A stretch of 64,000 nucleotides of DNA from Victivallaceae bacterium. Lineage in GTDB: Bacteria > Verrucomicrobiota > Lentisphaeria > Victivallales > Victivallaceae. The DNA is taken from NCBI GenBank assembly GCA_016292515.1, contig JAEDIJ010000004.1, positions 1-64,000 of the forward strand. The letters are read 5' to 3'. Made by a program: the position numbers and the translations under genes. A model generated the notes under the pieces. The model was not told where the DNA came from. It did no database searches and saw only the letters and a program-made list of their open reading frames with translations. Below, piece after piece: positions 24,875-33,490 of this stretch. Numbering within the stretch: the stretch's first letter is position 1; each line of letters begins with the position of its first letter.

Positions 24875-26302
24875 ATGAATTCTTTGTCCCAATTATCTGC
24901 GCAGGACGTGTGGAGCATCTTTGCCGGGATCTGCCGGATCCCCCATCCGTCGGGTTCGGAAAAGGCGTTGTCCTTGCATTTGAAACAGTTGGCGGAAAAA
25001 CACCGTTGCACAGCGCATTTCGACGATTACGGGAATCTCCGTATCGACCGCAAAAACGGCGATCCCGACAAGGCGATCATTCTGCAAGGGCATATGGATA
25101 TGGTGCCCGCCTGCGTCGACGGAAAAAAGTTCGATTTCGCCCGGGAAGCGATCGTTCCTGTCGTCAAGGGGGAGCGTGTTGTCGCCGACGGCACGACGCT
25201 CGGCGGCGATGACGGAATGGGCGTCGCGCTCGCGCTCGCGCTGCTTTTTGCGCCGGAACTTCAAAAAATCCAGCTTGCCGCCTTGTTTACGCGGCAGGAG
25301 GAAGTGGGAATGCTCGGCGCCGCCGCGTTGCCGCCGGAATTTCTGCGCGGCAAATTGCTGATCAATCTCGATTCCGGGTGCGACGACGTCTTTCAGATCG
25401 GTTGCGCCGGAGGGGTGCGGACGCATCTTGCTTTTTGCCCCGGCTGGAAAAAAGCGGCAAAGGGGCAGGGGGCTGAAATCACGCTCGGCAATCTTGCCGG
25501 CGGGCACTCCGGCGTCGATATCCACTTGAACCATGCCAACGCGTTGATTTTGCTGGCGAAAATATTGAAAGATCAACCGCTTGAACTCGCTGATTTCCGC
25601 GGCGGCAACGCCGACAACGCGATCCCGGCACAGGCGTCCTGCCGCGTCGTTTCGGAACTTCCGCTTGAAAAGTTGAAAAGTCTTCTGCAAAGCCGCGCCG
25701 ATTTATTGCGAAACGATTTGACTTCGTGCGATCAGGATTTTTCTTTGCAAATCAAATCCGCAGGGGAAGTCAAGGAGGTTTTTGCCGGAAATTTCAGCGC
25801 GGAATTTCTCGCGAAACTTGCCGATGCGCCCGATGGCCCGCTTACTTTTTCCAAACGCTACAAGAGCGTGCATACCAGTTCCAATATCGGTATGGCGATC
25901 CCGCGTGAAAAAGGCTTTGATCTCATTTCCAGCCAGCGTTCCTTTGTCGATGCCAAAAGAGATCAGGCGGCGCGCCGGCTCGTGCGGCACTTCGGCAAAC
26001 TCGCCGCCAAGGCGGAGCATCAGCAGCCTTATCCCGGCTGGAAGCCCGAACGCAATGCGTTTCAGCGCATCGCCGCCGCCACCTGGCGCAAACTTTACGG
26101 CAAAGAGCCGCGCTTTGAAGTCATCCACGCCGGCTTGGAATGCGGCATCATCCGCGGCAAAGCGCCGAAGTTGCCGATCATCGCGACTTTTCCGCTTCAC
26201 GGAAATCTGCATACGCCGTCGGAATACCTCGACATCGCATCGGTCGGCAGAGTCCGCGATTTTCTTGCGGCGTTTCTTCTGCGCGCGGGGGTGGAAAAAT
26301 AA
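24875..26302 (+). CDS. pepD: Xaa-His dipeptidase (aminoacyl-histidine dipeptidase, M20 family)
   Basis: 475 residues of the PepD branch of M20 metallopeptidases, which cleave dipeptides such as carnosine-like Xaa-His in the cytoplasm. Metal and catalytic residues seen: His and Asp in LQGHMDMVPA, the bridging Asp in LGGDDGMGVA, the general base and ligand pair in FTRQEEVGMLGA, Asp in NLDSGCDD, GGHSGVDIH in the lid domain, and the last His in HGNLHTPSEYL. Length is typical. An AAGGAGT ribosome binding site precedes the start. Confidence 0.93.
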   Translation: MNSLSQLSAQDVWSIFAGICRIPHPSGSEKALSLHLKQLAEKHRCTAHFDDYGNLRIDRKNGDPDKAIILQGHMDMVPACVDGKKFDFAREAIVPVVKGERVVADGTTLGGDDGMGVALALALLFAPELQKIQLAALFTRQEEVGMLGAAALPPEFLRGKLLINLDSGCDDVFQIGCAGGVRTHLAFCPGWKKAAKGQGAEITLGNLAGGHSGVDIHLNHANALILLAKILKDQPLELADFRGGNADNAIPAQASCRVVSELPLEKLKSLLQSRADLLRNDLTSCDQDFSLQIKSAGEVKEVFAGNFSAEFLAKLADAPDGPLTFSKRYKSVHTSSNIGMAIPREKGFDLISSQRSFVDAKRDQAARRLVRHFGKLAAKAEHQQPYPGWKPERNAFQRIAAATWRKLYGKEPRFEVIHAGLECGIIRGKAPKLPIIATFPLHGNLHTPSEYLDIASVGRVRDFLAAFLLRAGVEK

Positions 26303-26350
26303 GGCGGCAGGATGTATATTATGTCGATGTTTTTCAAAGGATAGTTTTTT

Positions 26351-27694
26351 ATGCAGAAAAAATTTCAGCGCGGTGCCTTCTTTCCCGTTTCGCTCGGCTG
26401 TCCCAAAAACCTCAATGACCTCGAAGTCATTGCGGGCGGCTTGCTTTCCGCGGGGTGGAGTCTTGCCGGAAGCCCGGAAAACGCCGATTTGTACTTGGTC
26501 AACACTTGCGCATTCATTCCCGCCGCCCGCAACGAAGCGGTCGAGGAGATCGAGCGCGGCGTCGAGTGGAAAAAATCGGCGCCGCACCGGCTTCTCGCCG
26601 TTGCCGGATGTCTTACGGCATACGACCGCGATCAAACTTTTCGCCGTCGGTTTCCCGAAGTCGATTTCTGGCTCGGCATCGACGACATCGCGCGCGCCGA
26701 TGAAGTTTTGCAGGGCAAAACGGCAAGTACGAGTTGCCGCTTCCTCGCCAATGAAACATTGCCGCGGTTGCAGTTGACCGTGCCGCATCTCGCTTATCTC
26801 AAAATCGCCGACGGCTGCAACAACTGCTGTACCTATTGCGCGATCCCGCTTTTGCGGGGGAAATTGCGGAGTCTGCCGATAGCTTCCATTATCGGAGAAG
26901 CGCGTCAGCGCATTTCAAGCGGCGTGCGCGAACTCGTCGTCGTCGCGCAGGATATTTCCGCTTACGGGATGGATCGTCCGCAGTCGGGCGAAAATCTGGC
27001 GAAACTTCTCGGTGAACTCAACCGCATCGAGGGGGATTTTGTCATCCGTCTGCTCTACACGCATCCCGCGCATTACAGCGACGAATTGATCGAAGCGATC
27101 AACGCCAATGGCAAAGTGAGGCCCTATCTGGACATCCCGCTTCAACATATTTCCGATCCTCTTTTGCGCGCGATGAACCGTCACGTCTCGCAAGAAAAAA
27201 TCGTCGAATTGATCGCGAAACTTCGCAAAAATATCCCCGGTCTTGTCTTGCGCAGTACTTTCATCACCGGATTTCCCGGCGAGAGCGAGGCGCAGTTTGA
27301 GGAACTCGCCGATTTCTGCCGCGACGCGAAATTTGAAAGGCTCGGCGTTTTCCCCTTTTCTCCCGAACCGGGCACGGCGGCGGCGAAACTTCCCGACCAG
27401 GTGCCGACCGAAGTCGCCGAAGCGCGGGCGACGCTTCTGATGAAACGCCAGATTTCCCGGATGCGCCGGATGCAGAAAAACCGCATCGGCACGCGGGAAA
27501 GGATTCTGATCGACGCCTGCGACCGGAGCGTCGCGTGGGGGAGAGGTGTCGCCGATGCTCCCGAGATCGACAATTTCGTCATCGTCGAAGGACCTCCGCG
27601 TCGTTGCCGGCAGGGGGAATTTCTCGACGTGGAGATCGTCGGTACTCAAAACTGTGACGTCATCGCCCGCGCGGTGACGAAAAAAAGGAAATGA
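26351..27694 (+). CDS. rimO: Ribosomal protein uS12 methylthiotransferase RimO
   Basis: 447-residue radical SAM enzyme that methylthiolates an aspartate of ribosomal protein S12. Seen: N-terminal UPF0004 domain with SLGCPKNLNDLE and NTCAFI and AGCL cysteines for the auxiliary [4Fe-4S] cluster, radical SAM motif DGCNNCCTYC (C-X3-C-X2-C) near residue 155, then a TRAM domain at the C-terminus. PKNLNDLE near the N-terminus is typical of RimO and not MiaB. pgsA starts 4 bp after the stop. Confidence 0.95.
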   Translation: MQKKFQRGAFFPVSLGCPKNLNDLEVIAGGLLSAGWSLAGSPENADLYLVNTCAFIPAARNEAVEEIERGVEWKKSAPHRLLAVAGCLTAYDRDQTFRRRFPEVDFWLGIDDIARADEVLQGKTASTSCRFLANETLPRLQLTVPHLAYLKIADGCNNCCTYCAIPLLRGKLRSLPIASIIGEARQRISSGVRELVVVAQDISAYGMDRPQSGENLAKLLGELNRIEGDFVIRLLYTHPAHYSDELIEAINANGKVRPYLDIPLQHISDPLLRAMNRHVSQEKIVELIAKLRKNIPGLVLRSTFITGFPGESEAQFEELADFCRDAKFERLGVFPFSPEPGTAAAKLPDQVPTEVAEARATLLMKRQISRMRRMQKNRIGTRERILIDACDRSVAWGRGVADAPEIDNFVIVEGPPRRCRQGEFLDVEIVGTQNCDVIARAVTKKRK

Positions 27695-27698
27695 TCTT

Positions 27699-28352
27699 AT
27701 GCAGATGAAACAACTCCCCAACGTGTTGACGGTCAGCCGCATTATTTCCGTCATCGTTTTCGTCATTTTGGCGACGCTCGCCGACCGCCCTTATTTTCAA
27801 AATAAGGAGTACATTTTTGTTATCCGGCTGGTCGCCTATCTCCTCGCCGCGCTCGCCGCGCTGACCGACTTGCTCGACGGTTATCTTGCCCGCCGCTACA
27901 ACGCGATCAGCGATTTCGGCGCATTGATGGATCCGCTCGCCGACAAAATTTTCGTTACCGCCGCGATGCTGATGGCGATCGAATATCGGCTGATGCCGGC
28001 GATCGTCGCCTTTGCCGTGCTCGCCCGCGAATTCATGGTGACCGGATTGCGGACGCTCGCCGCCAAAAAACAGGTCGTCATTTCCGCCGACCGCTGGGGC
28101 AAACTCAAAACTTTTTTGCAGATGCTGATGCTCGGTATCGCCGGACTTGCGTGGTTCAACGGCGCCGACGGAATCGGTTATCTGCGGCAGGCGCATTTGT
28201 ATATCAGCATCGACAATTTCAAGATCGCCATCCGTATCTGGTTCATCTGGCTGGCGTTTCTCTGGGTGATCGTCACAGTGACGGTGCTTTCGGGGATCGG
28301 ATATTTTGTCCGTTACCGCGGTCTCTTTCTGACGGGAAAAAAGAATAAATAA
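27699..28352 (+). CDS. pgsA: CDP-diacylglycerol--glycerol-3-phosphate 3-phosphatidyltransferase
   Basis: 217-residue membrane enzyme that makes phosphatidylglycerol phosphate. Seen: the CDP-alcohol phosphotransferase motif D-G-x2-A-R-x8-G-x3-D-x3-D in DLLDGYLARR...FGALMDPLADK near residues 50-75, and five or so hydrophobic segments. Length is slightly above the E. coli enzyme because of a C-terminal helix pair. It follows rimO closely, an arrangement I have no functional explanation for. Confidence 0.92.
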   Translation: MQMKQLPNVLTVSRIISVIVFVILATLADRPYFQNKEYIFVIRLVAYLLAALAALTDLLDGYLARRYNAISDFGALMDPLADKIFVTAAMLMAIEYRLMPAIVAFAVLAREFMVTGLRTLAAKKQVVISADRWGKLKTFLQMLMLGIAGLAWFNGADGIGYLRQAHLYISIDNFKIAIRIWFIWLAFLWVIVTVTVLSGIGYFVRYRGLFLTGKKNK

Positions 28353-28378
28353 GAGAGGGGATTTTCTCCGCTTTTTTC

Positions 28379-28407
28379 TTGCTTTTTCCCGCTTTTTGCG
28401 CTATATT
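28379..28407 (+). promoter_or_regulatory. Promoter of tRNA-Leu
   Basis: TTGCTT (28379-28384), 17-bp spacer, TATATT (28402-28407), ending 9 bp before the tRNA. Confidence 0.55.
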
Positions 28408-28416
28408 TTAACGTGC

Positions 28417-28502
28417 GCCCGGATGGCGGAATAGGCAGACGCAACAGACTTAAAATCTGTTGTCCTTTGGACGTACGGGTTCGATCCCCGTTCCGGGTAC
28501 CA
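28417..28502 (+). tRNA. tRNA-Leu (anticodon TAA), CCA encoded
   Basis: Acceptor GCCCGGA pairs with TCCGGGT (one G-U), discriminator A, CCA encoded. Anticodon stem ACAGA/TCTGT with loop CTTAAAA, so anticodon TAA. A long variable arm (TGTCCTTTGGACG region) marks it as class II. The T-arm GGGTTCGATCCCC is regular. The hairpin array begins directly after the CCA. Confidence 0.96.
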
Positions 28503-28517
28503 TTGTATGAAAGACAT

Positions 28518-28684
28518 ATGAAGCCTGCAAGGCTTCGCTTCATGGCACGAAGTGCCGCTTCATGCACCAAAGGTGCGCTTCATATCCCGGAGGGATGCTT
28601 CATTTTGCCGCCTTGCAGATGAAGCACGATTCCGCTTACGCTCCATCGTATGAAGCATTGCCCGTTCCGCGTGCAATATGAAGC
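28518..28684. repeat. Mini-hairpin array with 7-bp spacers GCTTCAT/ATGAAGC
   Basis: GCTTCAT occurs at 28537, 28557, 28577 and 28597, exactly 20 bp apart. Each 13-bp interval is a perfect 5-3-5 hairpin with different bases: GGCAC-GAA-GTGCC, GCACC-AAA-GGTGC, ATCCC-GGA-GGGAT. Before it lies ATGAAGC (28518) with AAGCC-TGCAA-GGCTT. After it the spacer appears inverted as ATGAAGC at 28619, 28650 and 28678, between stems ACGAT/ATCGT and ATTGC/GCAAT. Stem pairing is kept while sequence varies, so structure seems to be conserved. I do not know a named family for it. Confidence 0.85.
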
Positions 28685-28959
28685 ACTCACTGTGTTCGCA
28701 TAATAAGGTGATTTTATTAATATGAAACGAAACAATCACGCACTGCCCGTTGCGCAGTTCGTGATCCTCCGTTGCTCTGCGAGTTTTGGAGGACAGAGGG
28801 GGGCGCGCCCCGCAATTTTCGCGGCGGTGCCGCGGCGCGACTTTTTACAGTTTGCTTTTTCGGCTTTGTCGGAGTATTTTATGATAAAATGTCCGCCATT
28901 GAAAAGTGCAACATCGGGTACGGGGCATCGCTTTTTTTCGCAGGATCACAGGGGCAACT
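28685..28959. other. Continuation of palindromic region and leader of the beta-helix gene
   Basis: No gene. More hairpins follow the array: CACTGC/GCGCAGT (about 28741-28757), TCCTCC/GGAGGA (about 28766-28792) and GGGGCGCGCCCC (28800-28811). From about 28850 the sequence is an ordinary leader ending in AGGGG before the ATG at 28960. The frame running through 28722-29060 is not believed to be coding. Confidence 0.6.
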
Positions 28960-31134
28960 ATGATGAAAAAGACAATTTTCGCCGGCGCATTGCTGATGAT
29001 TTCTCTCGCTTGGAGCGCGGCGGAATTCCGGGTCGCCGCACCGGGAAAAAACGCCGGTGATCCTCAAATCGTTGCGACTTCGGTCGCCGATGCGCTGAAT
29101 GCGGCGAAACGCTATCGTGCCGGACACCCCGGTGAACCGATCAAAATCATCTTTGATTCCGGCGTATATCCTTTATCTGAAACGATTTATCTCGCTCCGG
29201 AATTGAGCCATCTCACCCTTGCCGCCGCACCGGGGGCAAACGTTGTTTTCGAGGGCGGCAAACAATTGTTTTGCAAGGAAACACGTCAATTGAACGGTCG
29301 CCGCGTTCTAGTTTTTGACGTGCCGCAAGATGCTGTCGTGCAAGGTTTTCTTGATCAATTTTATGTCAACGGCCGCCGCGCCGAAGCCGCCCGCACTCCG
29401 AAATCGCTGATCGGGATGCAGCATCCGGAAAAAATGCTTTCTCTTGCTCTTTCAAAAACGCAAAACGAGGACTCGTACAAAGACGGTTACGTTTATTTTG
29501 ACGGCGATTTCGATCCTTCGTGGCACAATGTTTCCGGGATCGACCTTTTTCTGCTTTCCGCGTGGAGGGCGGTCCATTTGCCCATTCGTCAGGTGATCCC
29601 GTCTGAAAGAAAAATCGTACTCTCCAAGCCGATGCGTAGCTGGGCGCATCCCTCACAGACGTGCGCCGTCTGGCGCAACGTCCGCGAAGCTCTGACCGAA
29701 AAAGGCGAGTATTATTTCGACAATGGGAAAATGGAAGTTTACTACATCCCCCGCGACGGCGAAACGGCGGAAAACGTTACTGCAAGTGTATCCGTCAATT
29801 CCTTGCTTTTGCTCGCGGCGGGCGATGAAAAAAGCGGACAAAAAATTGTCGACGTCACGATCGACGGCATCACCTTTTGCCACGGCGGCGCGGGTAGATG
29901 CGAACTTGAAAACGTTTACCGTTTCCCCGGTGCGGAAAAACTCCCCGTATTGCACAATGAATTCTTCCGTTTCAGCAAACCGACGCAGGCGGCGGCATTT
30001 GCCCCCGGCGTCATCAGTTTCCAAAACGCCGAACATTGCCGGGTCGTCAATTGTGAAGTGCGCAACAGCAACTTTTACGGGATCGGCGCGCTTGCGGGAG
30101 TTCATGATTTCGAGATCCGCGACTGCCGCATTTTCGATATGGGAGCAGGGGGCATTGTCGTCAACGGCGTCAATTTTGAACGCGCCCGGCAAGACGCGCA
30201 TTTGCTGACCGAAAACATCACGATCGTCAACAACCATATTCACGACTGCGGAAAATTTGATTTTGAAGCGGTCGGCATTCTGATCGGTTTTGCCCGCGGT
30301 ACGCTGGTCGAGCACAATTTGATCCACGATCTCTACTATACCGGCATTTCCGCCGGGTGGAACTGGGGGTACGCTCCCGCGACGGGCGGCGAAAACCGCA
30401 TCGGCTTCAATCATATCTACAACATCGGCAAAAAAGTTATGAGCGACATGGGCGGTATTTATCTGATGGGAGTTCAACCCGGCACGCGGGTTTACAACAA
30501 CCTTGTCCACGATGTTTCCAGCCGTTACTACGGTGGGTGGGCGCTCTACGCCGATGCCGGTTCCTCGAATCAAATATGGGAGCGCAACGTCTGCTACGAC
30601 TGCGACTGCAACGCCTTTCATCAGAACTACGGGAGGGAAAACACCGTGCGCGACAATGTTTTCGCCTTTTGCGGCGAGGAATTGTTGCGCATCAGCCTGT
30701 GCGAGGCGTCGATGCGGCGGGGGTATCGCTTCCCCGGTTTGAATTATACGCACGATTTCAATTTGTACCGCAATGTGCTGCTTTCCGACGGAAAACCCTT
30801 TTTTCGCGCGAGTTATCTTGAAAATTTCGAGGCGAAAAATCTTTTCTGCGACTGCAATCTCTACTTTGATCTGAAAAACAGCGCCGATACAAGTCTGATC
30901 GCGGTGAAACTCCTGCGCGCTGACAAGACGCTTCCCGGCGCCGAAACCATTGTGCGGGACGATCTTGCCGCGTGGCGCAAAAAAGGACACGATCGCCATT
31001 CCGTTTTCACCGATCCCGGTTTCGTCGATGCCCAAAAACGCGATTTTCACGTGAAACCGGATTCCGCGTTGCTGAAACACGGCTTTTTCGACCCCGCCGA
31101 AACGCTGGATCGCGCCGGATTGCTCCGGAAGTGA
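28960..31134 (+). CDS. Secreted right-handed parallel beta-helix protein
   Basis: 724 residues from ATG 28960 (MMKKTIFAGALLMISLAWSA), a clear signal peptide behind AGGGG. The body has many short repeats typical of pectin-lyase-like beta-helices: NCEVRNSNFYGIGALAGVHD, IVNNHIHDCGKFD, VEHNLIHDLYYTGIS, IGFNHIYNIGKK and VYNNLVHDVSS. The repeated N-x-I/L-x-x-H-D rungs resemble PL/GH families and the DUF1565 or 'Beta_helix' group. It probably acts on or binds a plant or mucin glycan outside the cell; the exact activity cannot be read. The GH42 gene follows in the same direction after 142 bp. Confidence 0.85.
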   Translation: MMKKTIFAGALLMISLAWSAAEFRVAAPGKNAGDPQIVATSVADALNAAKRYRAGHPGEPIKIIFDSGVYPLSETIYLAPELSHLTLAAAPGANVVFEGGKQLFCKETRQLNGRRVLVFDVPQDAVVQGFLDQFYVNGRRAEAARTPKSLIGMQHPEKMLSLALSKTQNEDSYKDGYVYFDGDFDPSWHNVSGIDLFLLSAWRAVHLPIRQVIPSERKIVLSKPMRSWAHPSQTCAVWRNVREALTEKGEYYFDNGKMEVYYIPRDGETAENVTASVSVNSLLLLAAGDEKSGQKIVDVTIDGITFCHGGAGRCELENVYRFPGAEKLPVLHNEFFRFSKPTQAAAFAPGVISFQNAEHCRVVNCEVRNSNFYGIGALAGVHDFEIRDCRIFDMGAGGIVVNGVNFERARQDAHLLTENITIVNNHIHDCGKFDFEAVGILIGFARGTLVEHNLIHDLYYTGISAGWNWGYAPATGGENRIGFNHIYNIGKKVMSDMGGIYLMGVQPGTRVYNNLVHDVSSRYYGGWALYADAGSSNQIWERNVCYDCDCNAFHQNYGRENTVRDNVFAFCGEELLRISLCEASMRRGYRFPGLNYTHDFNLYRNVLLSDGKPFFRASYLENFEAKNLFCDCNLYFDLKNSADTSLIAVKLLRADKTLPGAETIVRDDLAAWRKKGHDRHSVFTDPGFVDAQKRDFHVKPDSALLKHGFFDPAETLDRAGLLRK

Positions 31135-31276
31135 GCAAAAACGGTAAAAACGGCTGATTTGATTTGAAATCATCTTTTCTTAAATGTATTTTAATGTCTG
31201 ACGCGGCAGGCTCTGCCGGTTTTGTGCAAAAATTGTGAAATGATATGTTTTCATTGCAACTGAAAAGGTCTGAATT

Positions 31277-33268
31277 ATGAAAAAACAACTGCTTTTCCCC
31301 GATTATCCGCATATTCTGCACGGCGGAGATTACAACCCCGATCAATGGCTCGAAACGCCGGAAATCATCGACGACGATTTCCGCCTGATGGATCTGTCGC
31401 ATTGCGGCGTTTTTTCAGTCGGCATTTTTTCGTGGACGCAATTGGAGCCGGAGGAGGGCAAATTCACCTTTGACTGGCTGGACGATATTCTCGACCGTTG
31501 CGCGAAGCACGGCAAAAAAGTGTTTCTGGCGACGCCGACGGGCGCGCGTCCCCCGTGGATGGCGAAAAAGTATCCGGAATGCCGCCGGGTGACGGCGGAC
31601 GATCACCGCGACAACTACCAGATGCGGCACAACCTCTGTTTCTCGTCGGAGTTGGTGCGGCAAAAGACCGAGATCATCGATGCGAAACTTGCCGAACGCT
31701 ACGGCAAGCATCCGGCGGTGCTGGGCTGGCATATCAGCAACGAATTGAGCGGCGAATGTTTCTGTCCGCTCTGTCTCGCGCGTTTCTATAAGTTTCTGGA
31801 AAAGAAATACCATACCGTCGACGAATTGAACCGCCGCATTTGGAGCGGCTTTTGGAGTCACCGCTACACCTCCTTTGACGAGATCAATCCGCGCGACCCC
31901 GCGATGGAGGCGATCGTGGTCGACTGGAAGCGTTTCAACGCCGAGCAGATACGCGACTATCTCGCTTTTGAAAAGAGCGTGATCCGCCGTTACTCCGACA
32001 AGCCGGTGACGACCAATATGATGGGACTTCACACCGAGATCGACTATTTCCGCCTCGCCCCCGAATGCGATTTTATCGCCGACGACTGCTATCCGATGTG
32101 GTATCTCGGCGAGGAGAAAAAAGTCGGCGCACGTTATTCGATGTTGCACGACTTGCATTACGCGATGCAGCAGAAACCCTTTGTGATGATGGAATCCGCC
32201 CCCGGCACGCCGAACTTCCGCCCTTACGCGCATTTGCGCCGTCCGGGCGAATTGCAGCGCGAAATGCTCCTCGCCATCGGTCACGGCGCCGACGGTACGA
32301 TGTATTTCCAGTGGCGCAAAAGCCGCGGCGGATTTGAGAAATTCCACGGCGCGGTCGTCGGGCACGACAATTCCGAAGACAACCTTACTTTTCAGCGGGT
32401 CGCCGACTACGGCGCGCATCTCCCGAAACTTGACTGCGTCGTCGGTTCGCTCCGTAAAATCGACGCCGCTTTGATTTGGGACTGGGACAACTCCTGGGCA
32501 CTTGACAGGGGCGATTTCGCCCACAATTTCAAGGAAGTCCATCCCTTTTTCCTGCGTCATTACAAGGCGCTCTGGGAAAGCAACTTCTCGCTCGGCGTCG
32601 TCGAGAGCACGGGAGATTTTTCGCCCTACCGCGTCCTCGTCGCCCCGATGCTCTTTATGGTGAAATCCGGCATCCGCGAAAAACTGGAAACCTTTGTCCG
32701 CAACGGCGGAACTTTGATCGTGACGCAGATGTTCGGCTACGTCAACGGGGATTCCCTCTGCTACCGTCCCGCCGATCTCACGCCGCTCACGGGCGTCGAA
32801 GTCCTCGACTACGACTGCATGGAGCCTAGTCGTACCCAAAGCGCCCTCTTTAACGGCAAGGTCGTCAAAATCACGGAAGCCGCCGAATTGCTGCGCAATC
32901 ACAACGCCGAAGTCCTCGCGACCTATCAGGAGGATTTCTACGCCGGAACTCCGGCGATCACGCGTCACGCGCTCGGGCAGGGGAGCGTCTATTATCTCGC
33001 CGCCAACTTCGAGGATGAGTTTTTGCAGGAATTCTACTTCGATGTGCTGACCAAAGTCGGCGTTGCGCCGCAACTGGATAATTTGCCCGCCAATGTCAAA
33101 TGCTCCGTCCGCGAAGGAGAAAATGAGCGTTACGTTTTCCTCTACAACTTCGGCGAAAACGAGGAAACATTCCCTGTTCCCGCCGCTTACGATCTGTGGA
33201 ATGACTGCGAAGTCAACGGCACTTTGACGCTTGCTCCCCGCGGCTCAACGGTGTTGCAAATCAAATAA
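31277..33268 (+). CDS. Beta-galactosidase, glycoside hydrolase family 42
   Basis: 663 residues without a signal peptide. Seen: N-terminal TIM barrel beginning HGGDYNPDQW, the acid/base glutamate in GWHISNELSG near residue 155, four cysteines (CFCPLC and others) that resemble the GH42 zinc site, and the nucleophile glutamate in FVMMESAPGTPN near residue 305. The trimerisation domain (about 395-600) and small C-terminal beta domain follow. It hydrolyses beta-galactosides, probably oligosaccharides imported into the cytoplasm. It may work with the beta-helix protein upstream. A bidirectional terminator lies downstream. Confidence 0.93.
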   Translation: MKKQLLFPDYPHILHGGDYNPDQWLETPEIIDDDFRLMDLSHCGVFSVGIFSWTQLEPEEGKFTFDWLDDILDRCAKHGKKVFLATPTGARPPWMAKKYPECRRVTADDHRDNYQMRHNLCFSSELVRQKTEIIDAKLAERYGKHPAVLGWHISNELSGECFCPLCLARFYKFLEKKYHTVDELNRRIWSGFWSHRYTSFDEINPRDPAMEAIVVDWKRFNAEQIRDYLAFEKSVIRRYSDKPVTTNMMGLHTEIDYFRLAPECDFIADDCYPMWYLGEEKKVGARYSMLHDLHYAMQQKPFVMMESAPGTPNFRPYAHLRRPGELQREMLLAIGHGADGTMYFQWRKSRGGFEKFHGAVVGHDNSEDNLTFQRVADYGAHLPKLDCVVGSLRKIDAALIWDWDNSWALDRGDFAHNFKEVHPFFLRHYKALWESNFSLGVVESTGDFSPYRVLVAPMLFMVKSGIREKLETFVRNGGTLIVTQMFGYVNGDSLCYRPADLTPLTGVEVLDYDCMEPSRTQSALFNGKVVKITEAAELLRNHNAEVLATYQEDFYAGTPAITRHALGQGSVYYLAANFEDEFLQEFYFDVLTKVGVAPQLDNLPANVKCSVREGENERYVFLYNFGENEETFPVPAAYDLWNDCEVNGTLTLAPRGSTVLQIK

Positions 33269-33444
33269 CGGATTTTATTCCGGTTGACGCAATGGGAGCC
33301 AGAGGGGCTGATTTCGCACCTCTGGACACCCTCAACCGGGGCTGGACTTAGCACCTGCCCAGATATTGGCGGATGATCGTTTTATCCGCGCTCTAAGCGT
33401 CCGCGAGCGCACGCCTTTGCGTGGGCTCTCATCTCCGGGTAAAA
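33269..33444. repeat. Composite palindromic intergenic element
   Basis: Nested hairpins: CCGGTTGA (33280-33287) with TCAACCGG (33332-33339) around CCAGAGG (33299-33305) with CCTCTGG (33319-33325), then GCGGAT/ATCCGC (33369-33374/33384-33389). It ends with TTTGCGTGGGCTCTCATCTC (33416-33435), very similar to CTCTGCGTGGGTTCTCTCAT at 48045-48064. It contains one TCTCATC heptamer, the arm unit of the 47582-48237 element. No gene is seen. Confidence 0.6.
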
Positions 33445-33449
33445 AAAAG

Positions 33450-33480
33450 AGGCTGTCGCTTTTGGCGACAGCCTTTTTTG
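33450..33480. terminator. Bidirectional rho-independent terminator
   Basis: AGGCTGTCGC (33450-33459) pairs with GCGACAGCCT (33465-33474), with eight A before (33441-33448) and a T-run after. It serves the GH42 gene on the plus strand and the CBM-like gene on the minus strand. Confidence 0.9.
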
Positions 33481-33490
33481 ACTTGGAAAT

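Noticed and set aside
28313..28570. Minus-strand frame of 85 aa over tRNA-Leu
   Set aside because: Antisense translation of the tRNA (NGDRTRTSKGQQ type), a common false gene.
28518..28684. CRISPR array
   Set aside because: The regular 20-bp period suggested it, but repeats are only 7 bp, the 13-bp intervals are self-complementary and no cas gene is present.
28518..28684. Integron attC sites
   Set aside because: No R/L box pairs of the attC type, no cassettes and no integrase gene in the window.
28722..29060. Plus-strand frame of 112 aa between the hairpin array and the beta-helix gene
   Set aside because: It crosses several palindromes and runs into the signal peptide region of the real gene in another frame; composition is not protein-like.
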